Shown: in pieces, positions 5,951 to 14,661 of the stretch
How the letters are laid out: each line of letters starts with the position of its first letter
Position numbering within the stretch: the stretch's first letter is position 1
Source: an uncultured Clostridia bacterium
GTDB taxonomy: Bacteria; Bacillota; Clostridia; RGIG6154
Length of the DNA stretch: 24,778 nucleotides
Direction: 5' to 3'
Assembly (NCBI GenBank): GCA_934457515.1
Contig: CAKSHV010000001.1
Span: 1-24,778 of the forward strand
Notes under the pieces: model-generated
What the model saw: the letters and a program-made list of their open reading frames with translations, nothing else
Databases searched by the model: none
What the model was told of the DNA's origin: nothing
Position numbers and translations under genes: made by a program

Positions 5951-8014
5951 ATGAAAAAGTATGACCCGATTTGCAAAGACTTTCCGCATTTTCTGCATGG
6001 CGGGGACTATAACCCGGAACAGTGGGTGGATATGCCCGAAATTGTAGACGAGGACATGCGGCTGATGAAAGAGGCAAACTGCAATGAAATGACGGCGGGC
6101 ATTTTTGCCTGGGCAGAGATTGAAAAGGAAGAGGGAGAATTTGATTTCTCGCTTTTGGATGAGGTGATGGACAAGGTCGCTCAAAACGGCGGAAAGGTGG
6201 TGCTTGCCACGCCGTCCGGTGCGCGGCCTGTGTGGCTTGCCGAAAAATATCCCGAGGTTTTGCGGGTTATGGAAAACGGAAAGCGAATTTTGTTCGGCTA
6301 TCGCCACAACCACTGCTACACGTCACCGGTTTACCGTGAAAAAGTGCGCATAATTGATGAGAAATTAGCCGAACGGTATGCAAACCATCCTGCCCTTGCG
6401 GGCTGGCATTTATCAAACGAATACAACGGCGCGTGTTACTGCGATTTGTGCGTGGACGCTTTTCGTAAGTGGCTTGCCGAAAAATATGACCACGATATTG
6501 AAAAGTTAAACCGTGCGTGGTGGTCGCGTTTTTGGAGTCACCGCTATCAGCGGTTCGACCAAATCAACCCGCCGCACGATAAGTATACGGGCGAGGGCGG
6601 CACGAACGGTCATAATTTGGACTGGAAACGGTTTATTTCGCACCAAACGGTTGATTTTGCGAAAAATGAGGCAGACGCGGTTCGAAAATATTCGGACAAG
6701 GCAATTACCACCAACTGCATGGGCATTTTTGCGGGTTACAATCACCGCGACATGGCGGAGGTTCTGGATGTGTATTCCAATGATTTTTACCCCGCGTGGT
6801 GGAGCAATACACTGAAAACGGCGCAGAAAACGGCGTTTGACTGTGCGCTGTGCCGCGGCATGAAGCACGGAAAACCCTTTATGGTTATGGAAAGCGCGCC
6901 GGGCATTAATCAGTGGAGCATGAATTTTTCCAAGCAGAAATCGAACGAAGAGCAGCTTTTGGAGGCATTTTTGTTTATCGCGAACGGCGCGGATACGCTG
7001 CAGTATTTTCAGTGGCGAAAAGGGCGCGGTTCGGGCGAAAAGTTCCACGGCGCAGTTGTGGACCACTACGGAAAATCCGATACGCGCGTGTTCCAAAATG
7101 TTAAAAAAATCGGCGGATATTTAAAGAAGATGGACGGCGTAATCGGCACCGGAATTAAGGCTGACGTGGCGCTGACTTACGACTGGGAAACCCGCTGGGC
7201 GCTTTACGGCGAGCCGAACATGTATTGGTCTGACGAGAAAAACGGATATGAGGAAACGGCGCAAAACGCATTTAATGCGCTGTGGAACAAAAATGTGGCG
7301 GCTGATATTGTCGGCTACGACATCGATTTTTCAAAATACAAGGTTGTGTTTATGCCCGCGCCTTATTTAATGAATGAGGGACTGGCAGACAAAATGAAAG
7401 AATATGTAAAAAACGGCGGAACACTTGTTTCGACTTATCTTACCGCGGTTGCGGACGATACCGATTTGTGTTTCTTAGGTGGTGTTCCGGGGCTTGGACT
7501 TCGTGAGCTGTTCGGATTGAGGACGGAAGAAGTAAATAATTACAAATTAGTCGGATATGGACAAATCGGTGAAAATTCCGTTTTATATAACGGAAAATCG
7601 TATACAGCAGAGCGGATTGCCGAGGTGGTTATCCCTGAGGGCGCAGAAACGGTTGCTGCATATGAAACCGACTATTTTAAGGGCTCACCCGCCGTTATGA
7701 AGCATGCGTTCGGAAAGGGCACGGCATATTATGTTGCATTTCAGCCGAATGAAGAATTTTTAACCGATTTCATGCAAGAGGTTGCGAAAAGTGCGGGCGT
7801 TAAGACTGTTTCAGGCATTTCGGCTGATGAACATGTCAGCGTATCTTTGCGCGAGGGTGACGGCGAAAAATATTATTTTGTGATGAACTGTTCAAAGGAA
7901 GAAAAGAAAATTATCCTTGAAAAACCGCTTTATAACCTTTTGGAGGAAAAAGAAGAGCACGGTGAAATAACAGTATCGCCCATGGGCATCAGGCTGTTTT
8001 TTGAAAAAGAGTAA
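5951..8014 (+). CDS. GH42 beta-galactosidase
   Basis: GH42 enzymes release terminal beta-galactose, or sometimes alpha-L-arabinose, from oligosaccharides. The 687-residue protein shows the family order. The N-terminal TIM barrel has the acid/base Glu157 in HLSNEYNG and the nucleophile Glu314 in VMESAPG. The zinc-cluster cysteines Cys122, Cys162, Cys164 and Cys167 match the spacing in the thermophilic A4 enzyme. After about residue 390 comes a trimerisation-type alpha/beta domain, then a small beta domain at the C-terminus. Length is typical and no signal peptide is seen, so it is cytosolic. It starts an operon with a GH28-like gene 22 bases downstream, which suggests galactan or arabinogalactan side chains of pectin as substrate. 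Confidence 0.93.
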   Translation: MKKYDPICKDFPHFLHGGDYNPEQWVDMPEIVDEDMRLMKEANCNEMTAGIFAWAEIEKEEGEFDFSLLDEVMDKVAQNGGKVVLATPSGARPVWLAEKYPEVLRVMENGKRILFGYRHNHCYTSPVYREKVRIIDEKLAERYANHPALAGWHLSNEYNGACYCDLCVDAFRKWLAEKYDHDIEKLNRAWWSRFWSHRYQRFDQINPPHDKYTGEGGTNGHNLDWKRFISHQTVDFAKNEADAVRKYSDKAITTNCMGIFAGYNHRDMAEVLDVYSNDFYPAWWSNTLKTAQKTAFDCALCRGMKHGKPFMVMESAPGINQWSMNFSKQKSNEEQLLEAFLFIANGADTLQYFQWRKGRGSGEKFHGAVVDHYGKSDTRVFQNVKKIGGYLKKMDGVIGTGIKADVALTYDWETRWALYGEPNMYWSDEKNGYEETAQNAFNALWNKNVAADIVGYDIDFSKYKVVFMPAPYLMNEGLADKMKEYVKNGGTLVSTYLTAVADDTDLCFLGGVPGLGLRELFGLRTEEVNNYKLVGYGQIGENSVLYNGKSYTAERIAEVVIPEGAETVAAYETDYFKGSPAVMKHAFGKGTAYYVAFQPNEEFLTDFMQEVAKSAGVKTVSGISADEHVSVSLREGDGEKYYFVMNCSKEEKKIILEKPLYNLLEEKEEHGEITVSPMGIRLFFEKE

Positions 8015-8036
8015 AATGATGTGAGGAAGAAAGAGA

Positions 8037-9410
8037 ATGCAAATGAATAATAAACAGTTTTTTATAACGGAATTCGGTGCTGTGTCCGGTTCGACCGAAC
8101 TTCAAACGGAGAAAATTCAGCGGGCAATCGATGTGTGTTTTCAAAACGGCGGCGGAACGATTGTTGTTCCCGCGGGCGTTTATTTAACGGGCGGTATTCG
8201 GTTGCGGTCGAACTGCACACTTTATTTAAAGACGGGTGCGACGCTGAAAGGCAGCCGCAATCCGGAGGATTATTTTGGTTATTTAAACGACAAAATTGAA
8301 CCGCTAGACGGCGGTGAAGTTACGGATAAGCTGTGGAAAAGAACCGAAATGGATGCGGTTAAGGATTATGAATTTTTGCAAAAGCCGGGCAGCCGCTGGA
8401 ATCATGCACTTATAAAGGCCATACATGCGGAAAATGTTGCAATTATCGGCGAAGAAAATGCATTTCTTGACGGCAGCGACTGCTTTGATGAACTCGGCGA
8501 AGAAAATTACCGCGGACCGCACTGCATAAATATGTTTTATTGCAAAAATGTGCGTCTTTCGGGCTATTCCGTTAAGGACAGCGCGAACTGGGCAAATGCG
8601 CTTTTTTACTGTGAAAATGTTGTCGCAGAAAACATTTCCGCTTTTGCCGGTCATGACGGCATACATATTACAGGCTGCGAAAACGTTAAAATTAAAGATT
8701 GTGATTTTTACACGGGCGACGACTGCGTTGCGGGATTTGCAAACACAAATGTTTTTGTGACGGGGTGCACCTTAAACTCCGCATGCAGTGCAATGCGATT
8801 CGGCGGCACCAATGTATTTGTTGAGAAATGCCGCATATACGGACCGTGCAGATATCTTTTCAGAGGAAGCCTTACGGATGAGGAAAAACGAAACGGCGTT
8901 CAGCCGACTCTTGCCGGACACCGGAACAATATGCTCAGCGTTTTTACATATTACGGAGATTATTCCGCCGAGATTGCACACAGACCGGGCAATATTATTG
9001 TTTCCGACTGCACGGTGGACGGTGCGGATAAGCTGCTGCACTACAATTATTCCGGAAATGAGTTTTGGCAGCTGAACCGTCCGCTTGAATCCATTCAATT
9101 TGAAAATATCACGGCAACAAACCTGTCCATGCCGTCGATTTTGTATGGCGATTTAAACGAAAAGGTGACTTTGTATATGAAAAACTGCAAGGTTTCAATG
9201 AAGGACGGCTGTGGGGATACCGAGTTTATGCAAGCGGCAAATTTTGAAAAAATTCGGCTTGAGAATGTGCAAATATCGGGCTATAATGCGAAAATGCTGA
9301 TTAAAACCTGGACGGACGGCGATGTGGAAATTAAGAACTTAAAGTGTGACAAAACGCCCGGCAGCATTCTTTCGCGGGCGGACGAGGCATTTTGCTGCAA
9401 GCCGATTTAA
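8037..9410 (+). CDS. GH28-like right-handed beta-helix glycoside hydrolase
   Basis: The 457-residue protein begins with a pectate-lyase-3-like segment (FGAVSGSTELQTEKIQRAID, then GGGTIVVPAGVYLTGGI) typical of GH28 polygalacturonases. It continues as a parallel beta-helix with repeated N-V-x-I turns. The putative catalytic acids are Asp207 in AGHDGIHI and Asp228-Asp229 in TGDDCV, positions that correspond to the NTDG and DD motifs of GH28. The usual GHG and RIK motifs are not clear, so the exact activity (galacturonidase, rhamnogalacturonidase or another) is open. AGGAAG stands 7 bases before the chosen ATG; a second in-frame ATG lies at 8043. No export signal is visible. It sits between GH42 and a transporter gene. 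Confidence 0.8.
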   Translation: MQMNNKQFFITEFGAVSGSTELQTEKIQRAIDVCFQNGGGTIVVPAGVYLTGGIRLRSNCTLYLKTGATLKGSRNPEDYFGYLNDKIEPLDGGEVTDKLWKRTEMDAVKDYEFLQKPGSRWNHALIKAIHAENVAIIGEENAFLDGSDCFDELGEENYRGPHCINMFYCKNVRLSGYSVKDSANWANALFYCENVVAENISAFAGHDGIHITGCENVKIKDCDFYTGDDCVAGFANTNVFVTGCTLNSACSAMRFGGTNVFVEKCRIYGPCRYLFRGSLTDEEKRNGVQPTLAGHRNNMLSVFTYYGDYSAEIAHRPGNIIVSDCTVDGADKLLHYNYSGNEFWQLNRPLESIQFENITATNLSMPSILYGDLNEKVTLYMKNCKVSMKDGCGDTEFMQAANFEKIRLENVQISGYNAKMLIKTWTDGDVEIKNLKCDKTPGSILSRADEAFCCKPI

Positions 9411-9438
9411 GACGGGTGCACTGCGAAAGGAAAAAGAT

Positions 9439-10323
9439 ATGAAATACTATTTAATGACGGTTGCGTCGGTGGCTCTTCTTGCCGGGGATTTTGTTGTGAA
9501 CAAGCTGTATCAGAAAAAATACGGAACCGCAGTTGAAACAGGGCTTACATTTAATGCGCTGTTGGGATTGTTTACAGCCGTAATCTTTTACGCAATCAAC
9601 GGGTTTAAGTTTGAATTTTCGCCGTTTTCCATGCTGATGGCGGGTGTTGTCGCGCTTAGTATTATGAGCTATAATATACTCGGATTCAAGGTGCTTAAAT
9701 CGGGCAGTATGGCTTTTTACACTTTGTTTTTAATGTGCGGCGGCATGCTTGTTCCGTATGTGTGGGGCGTTTTGTTTTTAGGAGAGAAGCTTTCGGTTTT
9801 GCATGTGGCGGGGCTTGTTTTCATCCTATCCGCAATGGCGATTACGGCAAATGACAGAAAACTGCCGAGCAGGCGCATACTTATTTTGTGCATCATCATA
9901 TTTTTCTTAAACGGCATAAGCAGCGTTGCGGGGAAAATGCATCAGATTGAAAAAGTGCGCTTTTGCGTATCGGAAACGGAATTTGTTATTGCAACGGGCG
10001 TGGCGAAGTTTATTATTGCCTCTATTGCCTGTTTGGCGGTGAAAATTGCCAAAAAAGATGCGCATGTCGTCGAGCGGAACGGCGGCGGTTTTGGTTGGGG
10101 CATACTTTTAATCGTGTGCTCAACGCTGCTCAGCGGTCTGTCTTATATTCTTCAGTTAAACGGCGCGAAACATTTGCCGGCAACGGTTTTATACCCGATT
10201 ATTACGGGCGGAACAATTGTTCTATCCTCTGTGGCGGGATTGCTGTTTTTTAAAGAAAAGGTTTCAAAACGGTTGATTTTAAGCATTGTCATATGTTTTG
10301 CTGGAACATGCATGTTTCTTTAA
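9439..10323 (+). CDS. EamA/DMT-superfamily membrane transporter
   Basis: The 294-residue protein is strongly hydrophobic, with about ten predicted membrane segments in two five-helix halves. Each half ends with a GEKLS- or KEKVS-type turn, the hallmark of the drug/metabolite transporter superfamily. An earlier in-frame start exists at 9346 inside the previous gene. I prefer the ATG at 9439 because it follows AAAGGAAAAAG and gives a normal N-terminal first helix. It is the last gene of the GH42 operon, 28 bases after the GH28-like gene, and a terminator follows. In this context it may move a sugar or a breakdown product. Substrate and direction cannot be told from sequence. Confidence 0.85.
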   Translation: MKYYLMTVASVALLAGDFVVNKLYQKKYGTAVETGLTFNALLGLFTAVIFYAINGFKFEFSPFSMLMAGVVALSIMSYNILGFKVLKSGSMAFYTLFLMCGGMLVPYVWGVLFLGEKLSVLHVAGLVFILSAMAITANDRKLPSRRILILCIIIFFLNGISSVAGKMHQIEKVRFCVSETEFVIATGVAKFIIASIACLAVKIAKKDAHVVERNGGGFGWGILLIVCSTLLSGLSYILQLNGAKHLPATVLYPIITGGTIVLSSVAGLLFFKEKVSKRLILSIVICFAGTCMFL

Positions 10324-10330
10324 TGAAAGA

Positions 10331-10368
10331 AAAAAGCGTTCGGTGCAGCAGCGCCGAACGCTTTTTTT
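10331..10368. terminator. Bidirectional terminator between convergent genes
   Basis: AAAAAGCGTTCGG pairs with CCGAACGCTTTTT around a short loop, with A and T runs on the two sides. It serves the transporter operon on the plus strand and the amidohydrolase on the minus strand. Confidence 0.92.
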
Positions 10369-11182
10369 AGTCAATTGAAAAGAATGTTTTGAAATTTTCG
10401 GACAGAATTGCGCGGTTTTCACGGTCGGTTAAGCCGAGATTTAAAAAGTGTTCCAGTGCCTCATCGTGTTTCCACATGGGAAAATCCGTGCCGAAAAACA
10501 GGCGGTCTGTTCCGTAGGCGGAAATGAGAGAACGCACATCGGCGTCTTTTAAAAAGGGAATAGTAGAAGAGGTGTCGAACACCACGTTTTCTTCGTCCGC
10601 AAGCGCGCTTGCTGCCTCTTTCCACCGCTGCCAGCCGCCAAAATGCGCGGCAATGACGGTAAGGTGCGGAAAATCTTTTAAAATGTGTTTTAAACGCATG
10701 GGGCTTGAATAGTCATAACGGTTGTCGCCTGTGTGAAACAAAATGGGAAGACGCGCTTTTTCTGCCGCCTCGTAAATGGGGTAGGCGCGTTTGTCGTCAA
10801 TATTGAAATTTTGAAAGTCGGGGTGCAGTTTTATGCCGCGTAATTTGTGCAATGCTAAAAATTCTATTTCTTCGTCTATTTTGTCATAATCGGGGTGAAG
10901 TGTGCCGAAGCCGATAAATTCGGGGTGGCTTTCACATTCCGACAAGATAAAGCGGTTTATGGATTCCACCTGGTGCGCCGCCGTTGCAGCGGAGCACACC
11001 AAATAATGCGAAACGCCGATTTTTCTGCCGCTTTCAATCAGTGCGGCGGGCGAGCCGCTTGCCGAAAGCATGGGTAAATCGTAAAACGTGCCGATAGATT
11101 CTGCCGCTTTTACGGCTATTTTTTCGGGGAATATGTGGCAGTGCGCATCACATATTTCATATTTTTGGTTATTGTTGGTCAT
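10367..11182 (-). CDS. Amidohydrolase-family metal-dependent hydrolase (amidohydrolase 2 type)
   Basis: The 271-residue TIM-barrel protein has the metal-binding HxH motif (His14, His16 in CDAHCHIF), His120 in GIKLHPDF, His150 in ILFHTGD, His180 in VIAAHFGGW and Asp233 in FFGTDFP. This pattern fits the amidohydrolase 2 / TatD-related hydrolases and decarboxylases; the substrate is unknown. An upstream in-frame ATG would extend it by 21 residues (from 11245) but would start inside the promoter, so I take the ATG at 11182. It is a single-gene unit, convergent with the carbohydrate operon and head-to-tail with the end of the fatty-acid operon. It probably acts on small cyclic or carboxylated compounds, but that is a family-level guess. 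Confidence 0.82.
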   Translation of the reverse strand: MTNNNQKYEICDAHCHIFPEKIAVKAAESIGTFYDLPMLSASGSPAALIESGRKIGVSHYLVCSAATAAHQVESINRFILSECESHPEFIGFGTLHPDYDKIDEEIEFLALHKLRGIKLHPDFQNFNIDDKRAYPIYEAAEKARLPILFHTGDNRYDYSSPMRLKHILKDFPHLTVIAAHFGGWQRWKEAASALADEENVVFDTSSTIPFLKDADVRSLISAYGTDRLFFGTDFPMWKHDEALEHFLNLGLTDRENRAILSENFKTFFSID

Positions 11183-11213
11183 TTTCTGTCCGTCCCTATG
11201 TTTACTTTGTTCT

Positions 11214-11242
11214 ATTTTACTATAAAACGGCAAAAAATGCAA
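11214..11242 (-). promoter_or_regulatory. Promoter of the amidohydrolase gene
   Basis: On the minus strand TTGCAT (11242-11237) and TAAAAT (11219-11214) are 17 bases apart, ending 31 bases before the ATG at 11182. It lies directly after the fatty-acid operon terminator. Confidence 0.7.
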
Positions 11243-11248
11243 CATTTT

Positions 11249-11282
11249 ATAAAAAACGGCTGAACATACTGTTCAGCCGTTT
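11249..11282 (-). terminator. Terminator of the fatty-acid operon
   Basis: AAACGGCTGAAC pairs with GTTCAGCCGTTT around ATACT, and on the minus strand the hairpin runs into a T tract. It follows the accA stop by 12 bases. Confidence 0.92.
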
Positions 11283-11294
11283 CGTTTGTTTATT

Positions 11295-12068
11295 TTACTG
11301 TCCGATTTTTCTGAATCGGTTGTAGCGCGCCTCTAAAAGCTTATCGGTCGGAAGTTTGGTTGATTTTTCAAGACGCTTTAACAGCTCTTCTTTCAAAGCA
11401 TCGCAAATTTCCTCATTTGTGCGGTTTTCTTCAGGGATAACCGTTTCGATAATGCCGCGCTTTTTTAGGTCTTTGGCGGTGATTTTTAATGCCTCTGCCG
11501 CGTCGGGAGCTTTTGCGGAGTCTTTCCACAAAATGCTGGCGCAGCCCTCAGGCGAAATAACCGAATAAACGGCATTTTCCAGCATAATCACACTGTCCGC
11601 AACGCCCAGCGCCAAAGCGCCGCCGCTGCCGCCCTCGCCGATGACAACCGAGATAACGGGGGTTTTTAAGGTCATCATTTCCATTAAGTTCTCCGCAATT
11701 GCCTGCCCTTGGCCACGCTCTTCCGCGCCGATTCCGCAGAATGCGCCGGAGGTGTCAATCAGGCAGATAACGGAGCGGTGAAATTTTTCCGCCTGTTTCA
11801 TAAGGCGGAGGGCTTTTCTGTACCCCTCGGGACTCGGACAGCCGAAATTGCGCTTAATGCGCTCTTCCACCGTCGCGCCGCGCTCCATGGCAATAATGGT
11901 GACGGGCATGCCGTTTAAATCGCCGATGCCGCCTACGATTGCCGCGTCGTCGCTAAAGCGGCGGTCGCCGTGCATTTCCACAAAATTGGTTAAAAGACGG
12001 TTGATATAATACAGCCCCATAGGCCGATGTGCATTCCTCGCCTGCATTACGCGTTCATATGCTTTCAT
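11295..12068 (-). CDS. accA: Acetyl-CoA carboxylase carboxyltransferase subunit alpha
   Basis: AccA and AccD together transfer the carboxyl group from carboxybiotin to acetyl-CoA, making malonyl-CoA for fatty-acid synthesis. The 257-residue protein shows the carboxyltransferase core: HGDRRFSDD, ERGATVEERIKRNFG, DTSGAFCGIGAEERGQ, GEGGSGGALALG and SPEGCASILW. It lacks the long N-terminal helical part of the 319-residue E. coli protein, as in streptococcal and other Firmicutes versions. It is the last gene of the fab operon, 56 bases after accD, and precedes the operon terminator. The biotin carrier and carboxylase subunits it needs are not encoded nearby. Confidence 0.95.
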   Translation of the reverse strand: MKAYERVMQARNAHRPMGLYYINRLLTNFVEMHGDRRFSDDAAIVGGIGDLNGMPVTIIAMERGATVEERIKRNFGCPSPEGYRKALRLMKQAEKFHRSVICLIDTSGAFCGIGAEERGQGQAIAENLMEMMTLKTPVISVVIGEGGSGGALALGVADSVIMLENAVYSVISPEGCASILWKDSAKAPDAAEALKITAKDLKKRGIIETVIPEENRTNEEICDALKEELLKRLEKSTKLPTDKLLEARYNRFRKIGQ

Positions 12069-12124
12069 GATTCAAAAATTCCTTTCCGTCCGAAATATTC
12101 ATAAAGTTCCTGTGAAAATAGGAC

Positions 12125-12928
12125 TTATTTTGTGTGCAGTTTTAAAATTTTAGCCAATGTATATTTTAATTTCTTTCTTTCTTCAATTAAATCCGCAAAG
12201 CCGTGCTGCAGAATAAACTCCGCGCGCTGGAAGCCTTCGGGCAGTTTTTGACCCGTGGTTTGCTCGATAACGCGCTGACCCGCAAAACCGACCAAAGCGC
12301 CGGGCTCTGCAACCGTTATGTCCGCCTCCATGGCAAAGCTTGCCGTAACACCGCCGGTGGTCGGGTCGGTTAAAACCGCGATGTATAAAAGTCCCGCGTC
12401 GCTGTGGCGTTTTACCGCCCCGCTGACCTTTGCCATTTGCATAAGCGAGAACATGCCCTCCTGCATTCTGGCGCCGCCCGAGGTGGTAAAGCCCACAACC
12501 GGGAGGGATTCTTTTTGCGCGCGCTCAAACAGGCGTGTAATTTTTTCGCCTACAACCGTGCCCATGCTGCCCATCATAAAGTGCGAATCCATAACAAATA
12601 TGCCGCATTTCACGCCGCCGATTCGGCAAATGCCGCACACAACCGCCTCGTTTTCGCCGCTTGTTTCTTCTGCTTTGCTGATTTTCTCATCATAGTTCGG
12701 AAAATTTAAAATATTTTTGCTTTTTAATCCCTTGTCGGTTTCCGAAAAGGTGTTTTCGTCTGCAATCAGCGCAATTCGTTCACGCGCGTGCATACGCGCA
12801 TATGCGCCGCAGGACGGGCACACAAATGCGTTTTCCTGCCAAGTGCCGTAAGGCGCTTCCGCACCGCATTTCTTGCAGGCAACCGCCTGTTTTAAATCGG
12901 GTTGTTTTGCTTTTCCGAGTCCAAACAT
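12125..12928 (-). CDS. accD: Acetyl-CoA carboxylase carboxyltransferase subunit beta
   Basis: The protein has the N-terminal four-cysteine zinc ribbon of AccD (Cys18, Cys21, Cys37, Cys40) followed by the crotonase-like core with VVGFTTSGGARMQEG and TDPTTGGVTASFAM. It pairs with AccA to form the carboxyltransferase. The reading frame is open further upstream to 13006. GGAGG stands 8 bases before the ATG at 12928, giving 267 residues beginning MFGLGKAKQ, and I use that start. A gap of 55 bases separates it from fabZ, containing a small CACAGC/GCTGTG hairpin at 12960-12975. In many Firmicutes accC lies exactly here, so its absence is notable. Confidence 0.95.
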   Translation of the reverse strand: MFGLGKAKQPDLKQAVACKKCGAEAPYGTWQENAFVCPSCGAYARMHARERIALIADENTFSETDKGLKSKNILNFPNYDEKISKAEETSGENEAVVCGICRIGGVKCGIFVMDSHFMMGSMGTVVGEKITRLFERAQKESLPVVGFTTSGGARMQEGMFSLMQMAKVSGAVKRHSDAGLLYIAVLTDPTTGGVTASFAMEADITVAEPGALVGFAGQRVIEQTTGQKLPEGFQRAEFILQHGFADLIEERKKLKYTLAKILKLHTK

Positions 12929-12983
12929 GATCTTTTCCTCCATGCCGATATACCGTTCGCACAGCGTGTGCTGTGTGAAAAAG

Positions 12984-13403
12984 TTATTCCTTATCCACAA
13001 TGGCAAACGAAAATTCCGCCGTGATGCAGGTTTTTCCGTTTACCGTGCCTTTTCCTTTGGCAAAATAGAACGGTTCTCTGATTTTTGTGATTTCACACTC
13101 GGTTTCGAATGTGTCGCCCGGTTTAACGGGACGCTTGAATTTAACGTTGTTTAAGCCGGTAAACAGCGGCAGTTTGTTGCCCGCAACAGCACCGTTTAAG
13201 CAAACGCAAACCGACTGACCGAGGATTTCACACAAAATAACGCCCGGAACCACAGGATTATCGGGAAAATGGCCTTTTAAAAACCATTCATCGCCCGTAA
13301 TCGTCTTTTTGCCGTGTGCCACACCGTCTATGCACTCTGCTTCGTCAATCAAAAGCATGTTGTCGCGGTGGGGCAATATGTTTTTAAGTTCTTCTTTATT
13401 CAT
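12984..13403 (-). CDS. fabZ: 3-hydroxyacyl-ACP dehydratase
   Basis: FabZ removes water from 3-hydroxyacyl-ACP to give trans-2-enoyl-ACP in each elongation cycle. The 139-residue single hot-dog domain contains PHRDNMLLID near the start and the active-site segment GHFPDNPVVPGVILCE with His45 and Glu59. The start codon overlaps the end of fabF by 8 bases, so translation is probably coupled. In many relatives accB stands between fabF and fabZ; here the genes overlap directly. The Glu rather than Asp in the long helix favours FabZ over FabA. Confidence 0.95.
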   Translation of the reverse strand: MNKEELKNILPHRDNMLLIDEAECIDGVAHGKKTITGDEWFLKGHFPDNPVVPGVILCEILGQSVCVCLNGAVAGNKLPLFTGLNNVKFKRPVKPGDTFETECEITKIREPFYFAKGKGTVNGKTCITAEFSFAIVDKE

Positions 13404-14631
13404 GATCGGTCACCTTTTTAAACGCAACGCACGCGTTGTGCCCGCCAAAGCCTAAGGACACCGACATGGCAAGGTCAATATCTGCGTTTTCGGCTTTGTT
13501 CGGGGTGTAGTTTAAATCACACTCGGGGTCTTGCTCTTTATAGCCGATTGTGGGCGGAATAATGCTGTTATCCAAGGCAAGAACCGCTGCAATTGCCTCG
13601 ACAGCGCCCGCCGCACCCAGCATGTGACCCGTCATGGACTTGGTGGAGCTGATGTGCACCTTTGCCGCTTTGTCGCCCAAAGCCTTCTTTATCGCCAAAG
13701 TTTCGGTTTTATCGTTCAGCGGAGTGCTGGTGCCGTGCGCGTTGATGTAAATGCGCTCGGTGTCGATACCCGATTCTTTGTATGCGTCGGCGATCGCTTT
13801 TGCCGAGCCGACTGCCTCGGGGTCGGGGGCGGTAACGTGGTGCGCGTCGCATGTGCTGCCGTAGCCGCAAACCTCGGCATAAATTTTCGCACCGCGCTGT
13901 TTTGCGTGCTCGTATTCCTCTAAAATTAAAGCGCCCGCGCCCTCGCCCATAACAAAGCCGTTCCGGCGCTTGTCAAAGGGGATGGAGGCACTGTCTTTAT
14001 CGGCCGATTCCGAAAGCGCCATGCAATTGTCAAAGCCCGCAACCGCAAGGGGGGTAATTGCCGCCTCGCTGCCGCCCGCAATTACGGCGTCCGTATAGCC
14101 GAATTTAATGGCGCGGTATGCCTCGCCTATGCAGCTTGTACCGGTTGCACACGCCGTTGTAATGGAAAGGCAGGGACCTTTAGCATTGTGTTTAATCGCA
14201 ATGTTGCCTGCCGCGATGTTGGAAATCATTTTGGAAATAAACATGGGGGACACGCGCTGCGGACCGCGCTCTAAAAGCACATCATGCTCATGAATAAAAG
14301 TTTCAAATCCGCCCGTGCCCGAGCCAAAGTATACGCCGAGGCGCTCTTCATCGATTTTTCCGTCTATGCCGCTGTCCTCCATTGCCTGTGCTGCCGCGTA
14401 AAGCGCGTATTGCACAAACAGGTCTGTTTTGCGGACATCTGATTTTTCTATATATAACAAGGGGTTAAAATCTTTAACCTCTGCCGCTAATTTCACTTTA
14501 AAATTTTCGGTGTCAAACCGTGTAATAAGGTCAATACCGTTTTTGCCGTTGATCAGGGACTCCCAAAATGCCGCCACATCATTGCCGACGGGCGTTACGG
14601 CGCCCATGCCTGTTACAACAACTCTTCTCAT
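13396..14631 (-). CDS. fabF: 3-oxoacyl-ACP synthase II
   Basis: FabF elongates acyl-ACP with malonyl-ACP. The 411-residue thiolase-fold protein has the Cys-His-His triad: Cys161 in TTACATGTS, His299 in NAHGTSTPLND and His336 in SMTGHMLGAAG. The N-terminus MRRVVVTGMGAVTPVG is standard for the family. The start is uncertain by two codons. A TTG at 14637 is better placed behind the AAAGG ribosome site, while the ATG at 14631 matches homologues. It follows fabG by 30 bases and overlaps fabZ at its end. Confidence 0.96.
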   Translation of the reverse strand: MRRVVVTGMGAVTPVGNDVAAFWESLINGKNGIDLITRFDTENFKVKLAAEVKDFNPLLYIEKSDVRKTDLFVQYALYAAAQAMEDSGIDGKIDEERLGVYFGSGTGGFETFIHEHDVLLERGPQRVSPMFISKMISNIAAGNIAIKHNAKGPCLSITTACATGTSCIGEAYRAIKFGYTDAVIAGGSEAAITPLAVAGFDNCMALSESADKDSASIPFDKRRNGFVMGEGAGALILEEYEHAKQRGAKIYAEVCGYGSTCDAHHVTAPDPEAVGSAKAIADAYKESGIDTERIYINAHGTSTPLNDKTETLAIKKALGDKAAKVHISSTKSMTGHMLGAAGAVEAIAAVLALDNSIIPPTIGYKEQDPECDLNYTPNKAENADIDLAMSVSLGFGGHNACVAFKKVTDHE

Positions 14632-14661
14632 TTTCAAATCACAGCCTTTCTGATTTGCTTT

